Positions 37,905 through 47,485 of a stretch of 64,000 nt of DNA are shown piece after piece. How positions within the stretch are numbered: position 1 is the stretch's first letter; each line of letters opens with the position of its first letter. The stretch spans positions 62,001-126,000 of the forward strand of contig MPOA01000003.1 in the NCBI GenBank assembly GCA_001899445.1, read 5' to 3'. A program made the translations under genes and the position numbers. A model generated the notes under the pieces. The model was not told the DNA's origin and searched no databases. It was given only the letters and a program-made list of their open reading frames with translations. Origin of the DNA: Candidatus Desulfopertinax cowenii (lineage in GTDB: Bacteria > Bacillota > Desulfotomaculia > Desulfotomaculales > Desulforudaceae).

Positions 37905-39488
37905 TCATTTCTTGGCGTAAACGGCGTAGTCCAGATCAGGGAAAATGTTGTTGTTGCTCTCCAATTCTTCCAGCCAGCGCGGTTCCAATCGATTTTCCCG
38001 GATCTGATGCCACAGACCCTTGAAGTTCAACAGGTGGTTCTTGGTGCGCCGCACGGCGTATTCCACCATAGTGTCCGTAGCCATAATGAACGCCCAATCA
38101 CTGGCCTGGGCCAGCAACAACTCCCGGGCCGCTTGGTTTAACGCCCGGCGCTGCAGCCCCTCGGCCCGCGGGTAATCGCCCGCCAGGGCGATCATCTGCT
38201 CCGCCGCCCAGTGCAGGTGCCGGTAGATCCAATCGTTGGTGCGATTGAGCCAGACCTCGTGGTACCCTTTGTTACCCCAGCTGGAGGCACAGGGGGTGGC
38301 CACCTGGTTGCAGGGAAAACGCCGGAGATAATCAGAAGGGGTGATGAGTTCCAGGACGTCCTGGTCGTACGCGATCCGGCGGATCAACGTCTCCAGCCAC
38401 TGCGGCCCCTCAAACCACCAGTGGCCGAAAAGCTCCGCGTCGTAGGGCGCCACGATCAACGGGGGCCGGTCCATTACCCGGCACAGATAGCGCACCTGGT
38501 GTTCCCGGTTGAACATGAAGTTTCCGGCGTGGGTGTCCGCCGTGGCCCGCGCCCACTCGCGCACGTAAGGTTCCTTGTGTTGCCCTTTGCCGGTAATCCG
38601 GTAGTATTTGAATCCGGTGTTCACCCGCAGGCCGTTGGGCTGAATGTAGGGCTTGATGTAGTCGTAGTCCAGGTCGAACCCGATGTCCCGGTAATACTCC
38701 CGGTAATTGTAGTCTCCTGGATAGCCCTCCTGCGCGCTCCAGACTTGTTTCGACGATTCCAGGTCCCGGCCGAACGCGGCCACGCCCGAAGGGCAGTAGA
38801 TCGGGGCGAAAATCCCGAAGCGCGGTCGGTGGGAAGCAAACAGCAGGCCGTGAGTATCAGTAAAAAAGTAACGGAGGCCAAACTCCTTCAGGATTTCATC
38901 CAGGCCGACCGTGTAACTGCACTCAGGCAGCCAGAGGCCCGCCGGGTTGCGGCCGAAGCATTTATGGAAGGCCCGGACCCCGATTTCCACCTGGGCGCGT
39001 ACCGCCTCGCGGTGGATCATCATCAGGGGCAGGTAACCGTGCGTGGCCGCCGTAGTGATAATCTCCACCTGTCCGGAGTCCAGAAAACCTTTGAAAGCCC
39101 GGATCAGATTTTTACCGTAGCGGCGGGCAAAGGTCTTCCGGGCGCCGTACAGGCGGTCGCGGTACATGCAGGCGGTGTCGTGAAAAGGAGTGCCCCGCGT
39201 CCGGCGCACTTCCCGCTCACCCAGGTCGATCATTTTATCCAGATGCGCAAGGTAACGTTCCTGAAGAAACTGGTCCTGAAGCATTGCCAGCAGGGGTGGT
39301 GAAAGGGATACCGTGAGCTTGAAAGGCACGCCGTCGTGCAGCAACCGTTCCAGCATCCAAATCAGGGGGATGTAGGTTTCGGTGATGGCCTCGTACAGCC
39401 ACCGTTCTTCCAGGGAGTAGCTGTGCTCCGGGTGGCGCACGTAGGGCAGGTGCGCGTGGAGTACCAGGGCCAGGTATCCTTTAACCAT
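37905..39488 (-). CDS. GH57 family 1,4-alpha-glucan branching enzyme-like protein
   Basis: 527 aa. N-terminal GYLALVLHAHLPYVRHPE begins the GH57 barrel; the catalytic residues fit Glu in LWLPECSYTVG (nucleophile) and Asp in VAPYDAELFGHWW. C-terminal helical DUF1957-type domain with SDWAFIMATDTMVEYA. Family members branch or transfer alpha-1,4-glucans in thermophiles. The gene is the second of a minus-strand pair with the DUF4912 gene (1-base overlap). Confidence 0.85.
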   Translation of the reverse strand: MVKGYLALVLHAHLPYVRHPEHSYSLEERWLYEAITETYIPLIWMLERLLHDGVPFKLTVSLSPPLLAMLQDQFLQERYLAHLDKMIDLGEREVRRTRGTPFHDTACMYRDRLYGARKTFARRYGKNLIRAFKGFLDSGQVEIITTAATHGYLPLMMIHREAVRAQVEIGVRAFHKCFGRNPAGLWLPECSYTVGLDEILKEFGLRYFFTDTHGLLFASHRPRFGIFAPIYCPSGVAAFGRDLESSKQVWSAQEGYPGDYNYREYYRDIGFDLDYDYIKPYIQPNGLRVNTGFKYYRITGKGQHKEPYVREWARATADTHAGNFMFNREHQVRYLCRVMDRPPLIVAPYDAELFGHWWFEGPQWLETLIRRIAYDQDVLELITPSDYLRRFPCNQVATPCASSWGNKGYHEVWLNRTNDWIYRHLHWAAEQMIALAGDYPRAEGLQRRALNQAARELLLAQASDWAFIMATDTMVEYAVRRTKNHLLNFKGLWHQIRENRLEPRWLEELESNNNIFPDLDYAVYAKK

Positions 39489-40222
39489 TAGTTATCCTTT
39501 CCCCTTCCGGTGCTAAACTCGGGAGAGCTGATTCCCAGGGGCACGGCCCCCATGCGTTCCCGCATTTCCTCGATCACTAGCGGCGAACTAACGCCGGTGG
39601 GCAGCCTGGTCAGGGAGCGGTATACGCCCTCGATCCACATCCATTCCTCGTCCAGACGGTCGGACAGGGTAGCCCGTGGCGTATGGGCGACGTTTGAGCG
39701 GAGCAAGGTTACGAATTCGCCGCTCGGCAGTATCCGCCCCAGGTCTACGCAGTATGACCGGTCGGGTTGACCGACCTCGATATGCCAGCTTTCGGCCTCT
39801 TCGTTCAGGGGGATGTCCACGTAGCTGAGGGCATTGCCGCCGTTAAACTGGGGAACGCCGGTAACGTCGTAAACCCGCAGCACGGGTCTTGAAGTGCGCC
39901 AGGCCGCCGGTCCGTACTGCTCCGCGAAGTCCTCCTGCTTGGCCGCCGAAATCTCCCAGTACGCATAAAGCCAGTGTGGATCCCGGGCCATCAACACCAA
40001 CCGGTCCTGCCCGTATCGCCGGGGAAGCTCCACAACCGGTGCCCTGGGCCGGCCGGGGTCGGGAAGGCTGATCTCGCGGGCCAGTTCATAGACAAATGAT
40101 TCCGGTTCCCGTTTTTGGAGCGGCGCTGCCTGTTTCCGGGCCGCGACGCTGCGCATCCATAAAAAAATACCCAGTACCAGGGCGACAAGCAAAGCAGCAA
40201 TGGCCCAACTTAATGCCGTCAT
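39488..40222 (-). CDS. DUF4912 membrane-anchored protein
   Basis: 244 aa with one N-terminal membrane helix (about 5-25) and a soluble DUF4912 domain (about 60-190: RYGQDRLVLMARDPHWLYAYWEI). The WLYAYWEI and VDLGRILPSGEF segments are typical. DUF4912 genes often neighbour GH57 enzymes; the domain may bind carbohydrate, but its function is unknown to me. First gene of the minus-strand pair; divergent from the GH15 gene. Confidence 0.85.
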   Translation of the reverse strand: MTALSWAIAALLVALVLGIFLWMRSVAARKQAAPLQKREPESFVYELAREISLPDPGRPRAPVVELPRRYGQDRLVLMARDPHWLYAYWEISAAKQEDFAEQYGPAAWRTSRPVLRVYDVTGVPQFNGGNALSYVDIPLNEEAESWHIEVGQPDRSYCVDLGRILPSGEFVTLLRSNVAHTPRATLSDRLDEEWMWIEGVYRSLTRLPTGVSSPLVIEEMRERMGAVPLGISSPEFSTGRGKDN

Positions 40223-40362
40223 GTATTTTCCCCCTCTGCAAACAGTCTAGAAAATATTTCTCTTTTTTTAGGTAAAGATTAATTGCGTAAAAGGCCTTTT
40301 TTAGTATTCCCGGTCCAAATGGCTTTATTTAAAAACAATTTTGTAAAACTGGAGGATTCCCC

Positions 40363-42357
40363 TTGCCGCGCCATATCGTATTGGGAAACGGTCAGATGCT
40401 CGTGAACCTCGACCAGGACCTAAACCTCCGGGACCTGTATTTTCCGTTTGTCGGAATGGAAAATCATGTTTCAGGGGGTAGGTGCCTGTTGGGGGTCTGG
40501 GTGGACGGGGAGTTTTCCTGGGTGGAGCAGCCCGGGTGGCGAAAGCGCATGGGTTACCGGCCTGGAACGCTGGTGGCCCATGTGGAGGCCACGCACGAGG
40601 GACTCGGCCTGTCCCTGGCCGTTCACGACGCGGTTCACTACCGGGAAAACGTTTTTTTGCGGCGGGTGCAGATCGGCAACCAACGGCCGGTGGCCCGGGA
40701 AGTACGCCTGTTTTTTAATAACAATTTCCATATTGGGGGCTGGGATATCGGGGACACGGCGGTGTACGATCCGGCTTACGGGGCGATGTGCCATTACAAG
40801 CGGGATTACTATCTTTTCGTAAGCGGGCGCGGCGGCGGCGAAGGCATCTTCCAGTACCACGTCCAGAAACGGTTCGGGGGCGGCCGGGAGGGCAGCGCCC
40901 GCGACGCCGAAGACGGCTTGTTGGGCATGAATCCCACCGACCAGGGGTCGGTCGACAGTACCATCAGTCTCCGGACGGTGGTGGAACCGGGGGACGAGGC
41001 CGTGGTCGAACTGTGGATCGTCGCCGGGAACAGCCTAGAGGCGGTCCGAGAACGGCACCGGTGGGTACTGGATCATACGGTGGCGGCGCTGCTGGACGAG
41101 ACGACCACTTACTGGCGGAACTGGCTGGCGGTCGCCGAGCGGGACTGGGCCGACCTGCCGGAGACCCTGGTGGATCTGTTCCGGACGAGCCTGTTGGTCA
41201 CCCGCACCCAGATCGATAACGGCGGGGCGGTGCTGGCCGCGAACGACACCGACATTCTGAGCACCAACCGGGACCACTACTCGTACGTCTGGCCGCGCGA
41301 CGGCGCCCTGGTGGCTCACGCCCTGGACAAGGCCGGTTACCACGAGACCACGGCCGCCTTTTACCGTTTCGCCGCCCGGACAATCGGCCCGGAGGGATAT
41401 TTCTACCACAAATACAACCCGGATGGCACCCTGGGTTCCAGCTGGCATCCGTGGTCCGGGAACGGCGAGGACAAGCTCCCCATTCAGGAGGACGAAACCG
41501 GCCTCGTCTTGTGGGGCCTGTGGAAGCATTTCGAATACACCGGAAATATCGAGTTTTTGGCAGCGATGTACCTTCCCCTGATCAAGCCGGCCGCCGACTT
41601 TATGGCCGGCTACCGCGATCCCGGGACCGGTCTGCCCCGGCAAAGTTTCGACCTTTGGGAGGAACGCCGGGGCGTGTTCACTTTCACGTCCGCCGCGGTC
41701 TGGGCCGGACTGACGGCGGCCGCCCGGTGCGCCGCGCTGCTGGGCGACCGGAGCTCCCGGGAGACCTGGGAACAAGCCGCCCGGGAGGTGCAGGCCGGCA
41801 TCCTCGGGGAACTCTACAGTCCCGAACTAAACCGGTTCATCCGGGGCCGATACCGCGGGCCGGACGGGCGGTGGATCGACGATTACACCCTGGACGCCAG
41901 CCTGTACTGGGTCACAGGACTGGGGGTGTTCCCGGTGGACGATCCGCGGGTAATCGGCACCATGCGGGCCGTAGCCGAGGGGTTGTGGGTCAAGACGGAG
42001 ATCGGGGGCGTGGCGCGATACGCCAACGATTACTACTTTAAGCGGAGCGACGACCTCGAACGGGTGCCGGGTAACCCCTGGTTTATCTGCACGCTGTGGC
42101 TAGCCAACTGGTACGTGGACGCGGCGCAAACGGTGGAAGACCTGGGCCGGGCGCGGGAACTGCTGGAATGGGTTTACCGGTACCGGATGGATACCGGGAT
42201 GCTGCCCGAGCAGGCGCACCCGTACACCGGCGAACCGCTTTCGGTCGCCCCGCTAACGTGGTCGCACGCCACCTACTGCCAGGTGGTCCTGGCCTACCTG
42301 GAAAAATGGCATTCCCTCCGGGGCTTGCCAGCGCCGAAACGAACCGATTATCATTAG
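40363..42357 (+). CDS. GH15 family glucoamylase-like glycoside hydrolase
   Basis: 664 aa with no signal peptide, so cytosolic. N-terminal beta-sandwich (about 1-270; RHIVLGNGQMLVNLDQDLNLRD) and C-terminal alpha/alpha barrel. Candidate catalytic acids are Glu in PIQEDETGLVLWGLW and Glu in MLPEQAHPYTG. The family covers glucoamylases, trehalases and glucodextranases; the context (GH57, GT4) suggests alpha-glucan or trehalose turnover. TTG start behind CTGGAGG; divergent from the DUF4912 gene over 140 bases, which include a GGCC palindrome. Confidence 0.87.
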   Translation: MPRHIVLGNGQMLVNLDQDLNLRDLYFPFVGMENHVSGGRCLLGVWVDGEFSWVEQPGWRKRMGYRPGTLVAHVEATHEGLGLSLAVHDAVHYRENVFLRRVQIGNQRPVAREVRLFFNNNFHIGGWDIGDTAVYDPAYGAMCHYKRDYYLFVSGRGGGEGIFQYHVQKRFGGGREGSARDAEDGLLGMNPTDQGSVDSTISLRTVVEPGDEAVVELWIVAGNSLEAVRERHRWVLDHTVAALLDETTTYWRNWLAVAERDWADLPETLVDLFRTSLLVTRTQIDNGGAVLAANDTDILSTNRDHYSYVWPRDGALVAHALDKAGYHETTAAFYRFAARTIGPEGYFYHKYNPDGTLGSSWHPWSGNGEDKLPIQEDETGLVLWGLWKHFEYTGNIEFLAAMYLPLIKPAADFMAGYRDPGTGLPRQSFDLWEERRGVFTFTSAAVWAGLTAAARCAALLGDRSSRETWEQAAREVQAGILGELYSPELNRFIRGRYRGPDGRWIDDYTLDASLYWVTGLGVFPVDDPRVIGTMRAVAEGLWVKTEIGGVARYANDYYFKRSDDLERVPGNPWFICTLWLANWYVDAAQTVEDLGRARELLEWVYRYRMDTGMLPEQAHPYTGEPLSVAPLTWSHATYCQVVLAYLEKWHSLRGLPAPKRTDYH

Positions 42358-42360
42358 GGT

Positions 42361-42487
42361 AGACCCCCATGCCCCCTGACAGGCGACACCACGAAGGATG
42401 AAAATGGTGTCGGTGGTGTCCCCGGCTGCGGCTATTGCGTAGCACCAAGCCGCAAAGGGGACACCACGACCGATGACTATTTTCTGG
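42361..42487. repeat. Structured repeat E, intact copy
   Basis: About 127 bases built of nested inverted repeats: GGTGTCCCC (42415-42423) with GGGGACACC (42457-42465), an inner GCGGCT/AGCCGC pair, and on the left GACACCA/TGGTGTC. Shares long blocks with 32264-32605, where the same element is split. No open frame with a ribosome site lies inside it. The sequence between its end and the next gene holds only a ribosome site. Confidence 0.75.
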
Positions 42488-42538
42488 GTAGCTTCGAAGG
42501 AGTTCTTAATGTTTATCTTCAAGAGGAGGCGAATACCA

Positions 42539-42955
42539 GTGTTTGATAACCCGGACGACCGGGAGATGCGCGAACTGATTGAGAAGTGCCGGACGGTGGC
42601 AGTGGTCGGCCTGTCGCCAAAGCCGGACCGAGACAGTCACCGGGTAGCCGCCTACCTGCAGTCCCGGGGCTACCGGATTATCCCGGTACACCCCAAGGCC
42701 AAAGAGATTCTGGGTGAAAAGGTCTTCTCCCGCCTGGAAGATATTCCCGGACCGGTGGACCTGGTGTATATCTTCCGGCGCAGCGACCAGGTGTTGCCCT
42801 TCGTGGAAGCGGCGCTGAGGCTCCGGCCGCAGGTGATCTGGCTGCCGCTCGGGGTGACCAGCGCCGAAGCCGCCGCGCTGGCCCGGGCGCACGGGATCAC
42901 CCCGGTGATGGACCGGTGCATGCTGATCGAACACCGGCGGCTGCTGGGTGAATAG
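42539..42955 (+). CDS. CoA-binding domain protein
   Basis: 138 aa Rossmann-like protein: TVAVVGLSPKPDRDSHRVAAYL near residue 21, RGYRIIPVHPKAKEILGEKV, and PVMDRCMLIEHRR at the end. Members (YccU/YneT-like) bind CoA non-covalently; the cellular role is unclear. GTG 42539 is chosen with AAGAGGAGG 9 bases upstream; an ATG at 42509 would add 10 basic residues. dnaE follows after 12 bases. Confidence 0.82.
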   Translation: MFDNPDDREMRELIEKCRTVAVVGLSPKPDRDSHRVAAYLQSRGYRIIPVHPKAKEILGEKVFSRLEDIPGPVDLVYIFRRSDQVLPFVEAALRLRPQVIWLPLGVTSAEAAALARAHGITPVMDRCMLIEHRRLLGE

Positions 42956-42967
42956 GAGGCGTCCACC

Positions 42968-45900
42968 TTGAAAGAATTTGTTCATCTGCATAACCACACC
43001 GAATACAGCCTGCTGGACGGGGCGGCCCGGATCAAGGACCTGCTGCACCAGGCGCAGGCGTTCGGCATGCCGGCTCTCGCCATCACCGACCACGGCACCA
43101 TGTTTGGAACCATCGACTTCTACAAGGCCTGCCACAAAGCCGGGATCAAACCGATCATCGGCTGCGAAGTGTACGTCGCCCCGCGCACCATCCACGACCG
43201 CTCGAGAGGGATCGATGACAAGCTGGCCCACCTGGTGCTGCTGGCCGAAAACAAACGCGGCTACCGAAACCTGCTCCGGCTGGTGTCACTTTCTTTCACC
43301 GAGGGCTTTTATTACAAACCCCGGGTGGACCGCGAAACGCTGGCCCGGTACGGCGACGGTCTCATCGCCCTGAGCGGCTGCCTGGCCGGGGAAATCCCCG
43401 GGGCCATCCTGGCGGGAGACCACGCGCGGGCGCGGCAGATCGCCGGGGAATACCGTGACCTCTTCGGGGACCGCTTCTACCTGGAACTACAGGATCACGG
43501 CCTGCCGGGCCAAGTGGAGGTAAACCGGGGGCTGGTGGAGATCGGCAGGGAACTAAACCTGCCGCTGGTGGCCACCAACGACGTGCACTACGTCCGGCGC
43601 GAACAGGCCGAAATCCAGGATATCCTCCTGTGCATCCAGACCGGGAAAACGGTGAATGACGCCGGGCGGCTGCGGTTCGAGGGCGACCAGTTTTATTTCA
43701 AAAGCGGGGCGGAAATGGCCCGCCTGTTCGGCGAGGTGCCTGGAGCGCTGGAAAACACCGGGGTCATCGCCGCGCGCTGTGCGCTGGAACTGGACTTCGA
43801 GTCGGTGCACCTGCCGGAGTACCGGGTGCCGCCCAACTACGACGCCGACCGCTACCTGCAGGAGCTCTGTTACCGGGGCGTAGAGCGCCGTTACCGCCGG
43901 GTGGAACCGCACGTCCGGGAGCGGCTGGATTACGAACTCAAAATCATCGCCGAGATGGGGTACAGCTCCTACTTCTTAATCGTCTGGGACTTCATCCGTT
44001 TCGCCCGGGAGCGCGGCATCCAGGTGGGGCCCGGGCGCGGGTCGGCGGCCGGCAGCTTGGTGGCTTACGCCCTGGACATCACTAACATCGACCCGCTGGC
44101 CTACGGCCTGCTCTTCGAAAGGTTCCTGAATCCGGAGCGGGTATCCCTGCCGGACATCGATATCGACCTCTGCTTTGAACGCCGGGGCGAGGTAATCAAC
44201 TACGTCTTTGAAAAATACGGCCGGGAATGCGTCGCCCAGATCGGCACCTTCGGCACCATGGCCGCCCGGGCCGCCATCCGGGACGTGGGGCGGGCGTTGG
44301 GCATGCCCTACGCCAAGGTCGATCGGGTGGCCAAGCTGATCCCGCTTGAGGCGGGGATGACCATCGAGAAGGCGTTGGCCACGCCCGAACTGGGCGAGGT
44401 TTACCGCCGGGACGAAAACGTGCGCCAGTTGGTGGACAAGGCCCGCGCCCTGGAAGGCATGCCCCGGCACGTGTCCATCCATGCCGCGGGCGTGGTGATC
44501 GCCAAGGATGAACTGACCACCTACGTGCCCCTGTACCGGACCTCGGACGGGGTAGTGGCCACCCAGTTCGCCAAGGAGGCCATCGAGGAACTGGGGCTTT
44601 TGAAGATGGACCTCCTGGGCCTGCGGACGCTGACGGTGATCGGAGACACGGTCGAACTGATCCGGCGCCACCGGGGTGTCCAGCTGGACATCGACGCCAT
44701 CCCGCTGGACGACCCGGCTACGTACGAACTCCTGGGCCGGGGGGACACCGTGGGGGTGTTCCAGTTGGAGTCCAGCGGCATGCGCAGCATTCTCCGGGAG
44801 CTCCGGCCCGAGATGTTCGAAGACGTGATCGCGCTGGTCGCCCTGTACCGCCCCGGCCCCCTGGGCAGCGGGATGGTGGAGGATTTCATCCGGCGCAAGC
44901 ACGGGGACACCGAGGTGCGGTACCTGCACCCGAAGTTGAAACCGATCCTCCGGGACACCTACGGCGTGATCCTCTACCAGGAGCAGGTGATGCGCATCGC
45001 CAGCGACCTGGCGGGGTTCAGCCTTGGCGAGGCCGACCTCTTACGCCGCGCCATGGGCAAGAAAAAGCCGGAGATCATCGCCGGCCTGCGCCAGCAGTTC
45101 CTGGACGGCGCCGTGGCCAACGGGGTGGACGAACAAACGGCCAGCCAGATCTTCGACCTCATGGCCTACTTCGCCGGCTACGGCTTCAACAAGTCCCACA
45201 GCGCCGCCTACGCGCTGATTGCCTACCAGACCGCCTACCTCAAGGCCAACTACCTGATCGAGTACATGACGGCGCTGTTGACCTCGGTGAAGGACAACGC
45301 CGAGAAGGTGGGCGCCTACGTGGAGGAGTGCCGGCAGCTGGGCCTGGAGGTGCTCCCCCCGGACGTGAACGAGAGTAGCCGGGACTTCACGGTGGTGGAC
45401 GGCCAACGCCTCCGGTTCGGGCTGGCGGGGGTGCGCAACGTGGGGATCAGTGCCGTGAACACCATCATCGAAGCCCGGGAGCGGGGCGGGCCGTTCCGGG
45501 ACCTCCTGGATCTCTGCACGCGCCTGGACGGGCGGGTGATCAACAAGCGGGTGCTGGAAAGTCTGATCCGCGCCGGGGCCTTGGCCAGCCTGGGTTCCCG
45601 GCGGCAGCTCCTGGCGGTGCTGGACGAGGCGATCCACTTAGGTATACGCCTCCAGAAAGAAAAGGAATCGGGCCAGGTGAGCTTTTTCGCGGACTGGGAC
45701 GAGGCGGCTGCCGGAATCGCCCCCGAGATCTTTCGCCTGCCCGAGGTACCGGAGTTTGCGCGCCACGAGGTCCTGGCCATGGAGAAGGAGATGCTTGGCC
45801 TGTACGTCAGCGGACACCCCCTGCAGGAATACCGGGAGCGGCTGCGGGCGGTCACCACGGCATGCGCCGCCGAGATTCCCAACCTGGCGCCCGGGCAGCA

Positions 45901-46177
45901 GGTGATCCTGGGCGGGCTGGTGGTGGGGGTGAGAACGATTACCACCCGTAAGGGGGACCCAATGTGTTTCCTGACCCTGGAAGACCTGACCGCCCGGATC
46001 GAAGTGGTGGTTTTCCCCCGGGTGTACGCCCGCTTCCGCCACCTGCTGTCCCCGGACACGGTGATCCTGGTCAACGGCACCGTTAATAATAATAACGGCG
46101 AGGGGAACAAGGTGATCGGGGACTACCTCTCCGACATTAAGCAAAACGCCGAGGCCGGCCTGTTCGGTCGGATTTGA
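42968..46177 (+). CDS. dnaE: DNA polymerase III alpha subunit DnaE
   Basis: 1069 aa C-family polymerase. N-terminal PHP domain (VHLHNHTEYSLLDG; ITDHGTMFG), polymerase core with catalytic acids in LPDIDIDLCFE and FGTMAARAAIRDVGRA, the helix-hairpin-helix region, and a C-terminal OB fold (GGLVVGVRTITTRKGD). Typical Clostridia have DnaE plus PolC; which one is the main replicase cannot be told from this window. TTG start. A GC-rich hairpin (GGCGCCGGGCGCC) follows the stop. Confidence 0.95.
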   Translation: MKEFVHLHNHTEYSLLDGAARIKDLLHQAQAFGMPALAITDHGTMFGTIDFYKACHKAGIKPIIGCEVYVAPRTIHDRSRGIDDKLAHLVLLAENKRGYRNLLRLVSLSFTEGFYYKPRVDRETLARYGDGLIALSGCLAGEIPGAILAGDHARARQIAGEYRDLFGDRFYLELQDHGLPGQVEVNRGLVEIGRELNLPLVATNDVHYVRREQAEIQDILLCIQTGKTVNDAGRLRFEGDQFYFKSGAEMARLFGEVPGALENTGVIAARCALELDFESVHLPEYRVPPNYDADRYLQELCYRGVERRYRRVEPHVRERLDYELKIIAEMGYSSYFLIVWDFIRFARERGIQVGPGRGSAAGSLVAYALDITNIDPLAYGLLFERFLNPERVSLPDIDIDLCFERRGEVINYVFEKYGRECVAQIGTFGTMAARAAIRDVGRALGMPYAKVDRVAKLIPLEAGMTIEKALATPELGEVYRRDENVRQLVDKARALEGMPRHVSIHAAGVVIAKDELTTYVPLYRTSDGVVATQFAKEAIEELGLLKMDLLGLRTLTVIGDTVELIRRHRGVQLDIDAIPLDDPATYELLGRGDTVGVFQLESSGMRSILRELRPEMFEDVIALVALYRPGPLGSGMVEDFIRRKHGDTEVRYLHPKLKPILRDTYGVILYQEQVMRIASDLAGFSLGEADLLRRAMGKKKPEIIAGLRQQFLDGAVANGVDEQTASQIFDLMAYFAGYGFNKSHSAAYALIAYQTAYLKANYLIEYMTALLTSVKDNAEKVGAYVEECRQLGLEVLPPDVNESSRDFTVVDGQRLRFGLAGVRNVGISAVNTIIEARERGGPFRDLLDLCTRLDGRVINKRVLESLIRAGALASLGSRRQLLAVLDEAIHLGIRLQKEKESGQVSFFADWDEAAAGIAPEIFRLPEVPEFARHEVLAMEKEMLGLYVSGHPLQEYRERLRAVTTACAAEIPNLAPGQQVILGGLVVGVRTITTRKGDPMCFLTLEDLTARIEVVVFPRVYARFRHLLSPDTVILVNGTVNNNNGEGNKVIGDYLSDIKQNAEAGLFGRI

Positions 46178-46215
46178 CCGCCCGGGGCGCCGGGCGCCGG
46201 TTGCCTTTCCTATCC

Positions 46216-46245
46216 TTGTCAACCAGGTTTTGCGTGTGCTATGAT
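46216..46245 (+). promoter_or_regulatory. Promoter for mtrB
   Basis: TTGTCA (46216-46221), 18 bases, TATGAT (46240-46245) with an extended TGC immediately upstream. It lies 38 bases before the mtrB start. Confidence 0.7.
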
Positions 46246-46283
46246 ACAGTTTGAAACCAGTTAAAACCAGCGGGGGGCAGGAA

Positions 46284-46523
46284 ATGAGCGAGAGCTGGAC
46301 CGCAGAATACATAATCATCAAAGCCCTGGAAAACGGAGTCACCATTATGGGCCTTACCCGGGGGCGGGAGACCAAGTTTCACCACACCGAAAAGTTGGAC
46401 CGGGGTGAAATAATGGTGGCCCAGTTTACGGAGCATACGGCAGCCATCAAGATTCGCGGCCGGGCTGAAGTTTACAGCCGGCACGGGATCATCAGACCTA
46501 CGGACGACACTATCCAGGGCTAG
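46284..46523 (+). CDS. mtrB: Tryptophan RNA-binding attenuator protein (TRAP)
   Basis: 79 aa. TRAP forms an 11-subunit ring that, with tryptophan, wraps RNA with spaced GAG/UAG triplets and attenuates trp genes. The sequence aligns without gaps to the Bacillus protein: Lys37, Lys56 and Arg58, the RNA-binding KKR residues, are all present, as are GLTRG and AQFTEHT of the tryptophan pocket. ATG start behind GGGGGGCAGG with its own promoter. There is no folE (mtrA), trp gene or anti-TRAP nearby. Confidence 0.93.
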   Translation: MSESWTAEYIIIKALENGVTIMGLTRGRETKFHHTEKLDRGEIMVAQFTEHTAAIKIRGRAEVYSRHGIIRPTDDTIQG

Positions 46524-46630
46524 GTGCTCTGGATATCTTTTTCCGTCATCCGCCAGAAACTTTGGGGCCTGAATCCGAAGCGGGGCCGGCAGGGCCGGCG
46601 GCGCCGGGTGTGGTTCAGGCACCGGGAGAG

Positions 46631-47479
46631 GTGGGAACCGTTTTCGAGCTCTTCAGAAAATCCAAGTACTTTACGGTACAACCGGAGTCCAAGCGGGAGA
46701 TCCCGGAGGGCCTCTGGATCAAATGCCGTTGCCGGGAGATATTGTTTTCCAAGGACCTGAGCCGCAACTACAAGGTCTGCCAGAAGTGCGGCCATCATTT
46801 CCGGCTGACGGCTTGGGAACGCATCGAGCTCACCCTGGATCCGGACAGTTTCGTGGAGTTTGATGCCGACCTGGAGCCGCGGGATATCCTGGAGTTTCCC
46901 GGGTACGCCCAGAAGCTGGCCAAGGCCCAGGAAGAGACCGGCCTGCGGGAAGCCGTGGTCACCGGCGAGGGGACCATCGGCGGGCACCGGGTGGTGGTCG
47001 TGGTCATGGACGCCCACTTCATCATGGGCAGCATGGGCACGGTGGTCGGCGAGAAGGTCGCCCGGGCCGCGGAACGGGCCCTGGAAAAGCGGGTGCCGCT
47101 GGTGGCTTTTTCCGCTTCCGGGGGCGCCCGGATGCAGGAGGGGATCCTTTCCCTCATGCAGATGGGCAAGACGGCGGCCGCCCTCGGCCGGCTGGACCAG
47201 GCGGGCCTGCTTTACATTTCCGTATTGACTGACCCCACCATGGGCGGGGTCAGCGCCAGCTTCGGCTTCCTGGGGGACATCATCCTGGCCGAGCCGGGGG
47301 CGCTGATCGGATTCGCTGGGCCGCGGGTGATTGAACAGACCATCCGGCAGAAGCTGCCGGATGGATTCCAACAGGCCGAGTTTCTGCAGGAACACGGGTT
47401 CGTGGACCTCGTTGTGCCCCGTAACCGGCTCCGGGACACCATCATCAAGATTCTGGGCTTACACCAGCAGGGGGAATAG
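46631..47479 (+). CDS. accD: Acetyl-CoA carboxylase carboxyltransferase subunit beta
   Basis: About 282 aa. N-terminal zinc ribbon, then the crotonase-fold carboxyltransferase ([29 protein letters not shown]). The zinc ligands read Cys32-x-Cys34 and Cys50-x2-Cys53, so the first knuckle has one residue fewer than the usual CxxC. The start is uncertain: GTG 46631 gives the normal N-terminus ([13 protein letters not shown]) but has little ribosome-site spacing; GTG 46610 is an alternative. It pairs with accA downstream. Confidence 0.92.
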   Translation: MGTVFELFRKSKYFTVQPESKREIPEGLWIKCRCREILFSKDLSRNYKVCQKCGHHFRLTAWERIELTLDPDSFVEFDADLEPRDILEFPGYAQKLAKAQEETGLREAVVTGEGTIGGHRVVVVVMDAHFIMGSMGTVVGEKVARAAERALEKRVPLVAFSASGGARMQEGILSLMQMGKTAAALGRLDQAGLLYISVLTDPTMGGVSASFGFLGDIILAEPGALIGFAGPRVIEQTIRQKLPDGFQQAEFLQEHGFVDLVVPRNRLRDTIIKILGLHQQGE

Positions 47480-47485
47480 ATCAAG

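Noticed and set aside
46178-46205. Terminator after dnaE
   Set aside because: GGCGCCGGGCGCC can fold, but no T run follows; listed only as a note under dnaE.
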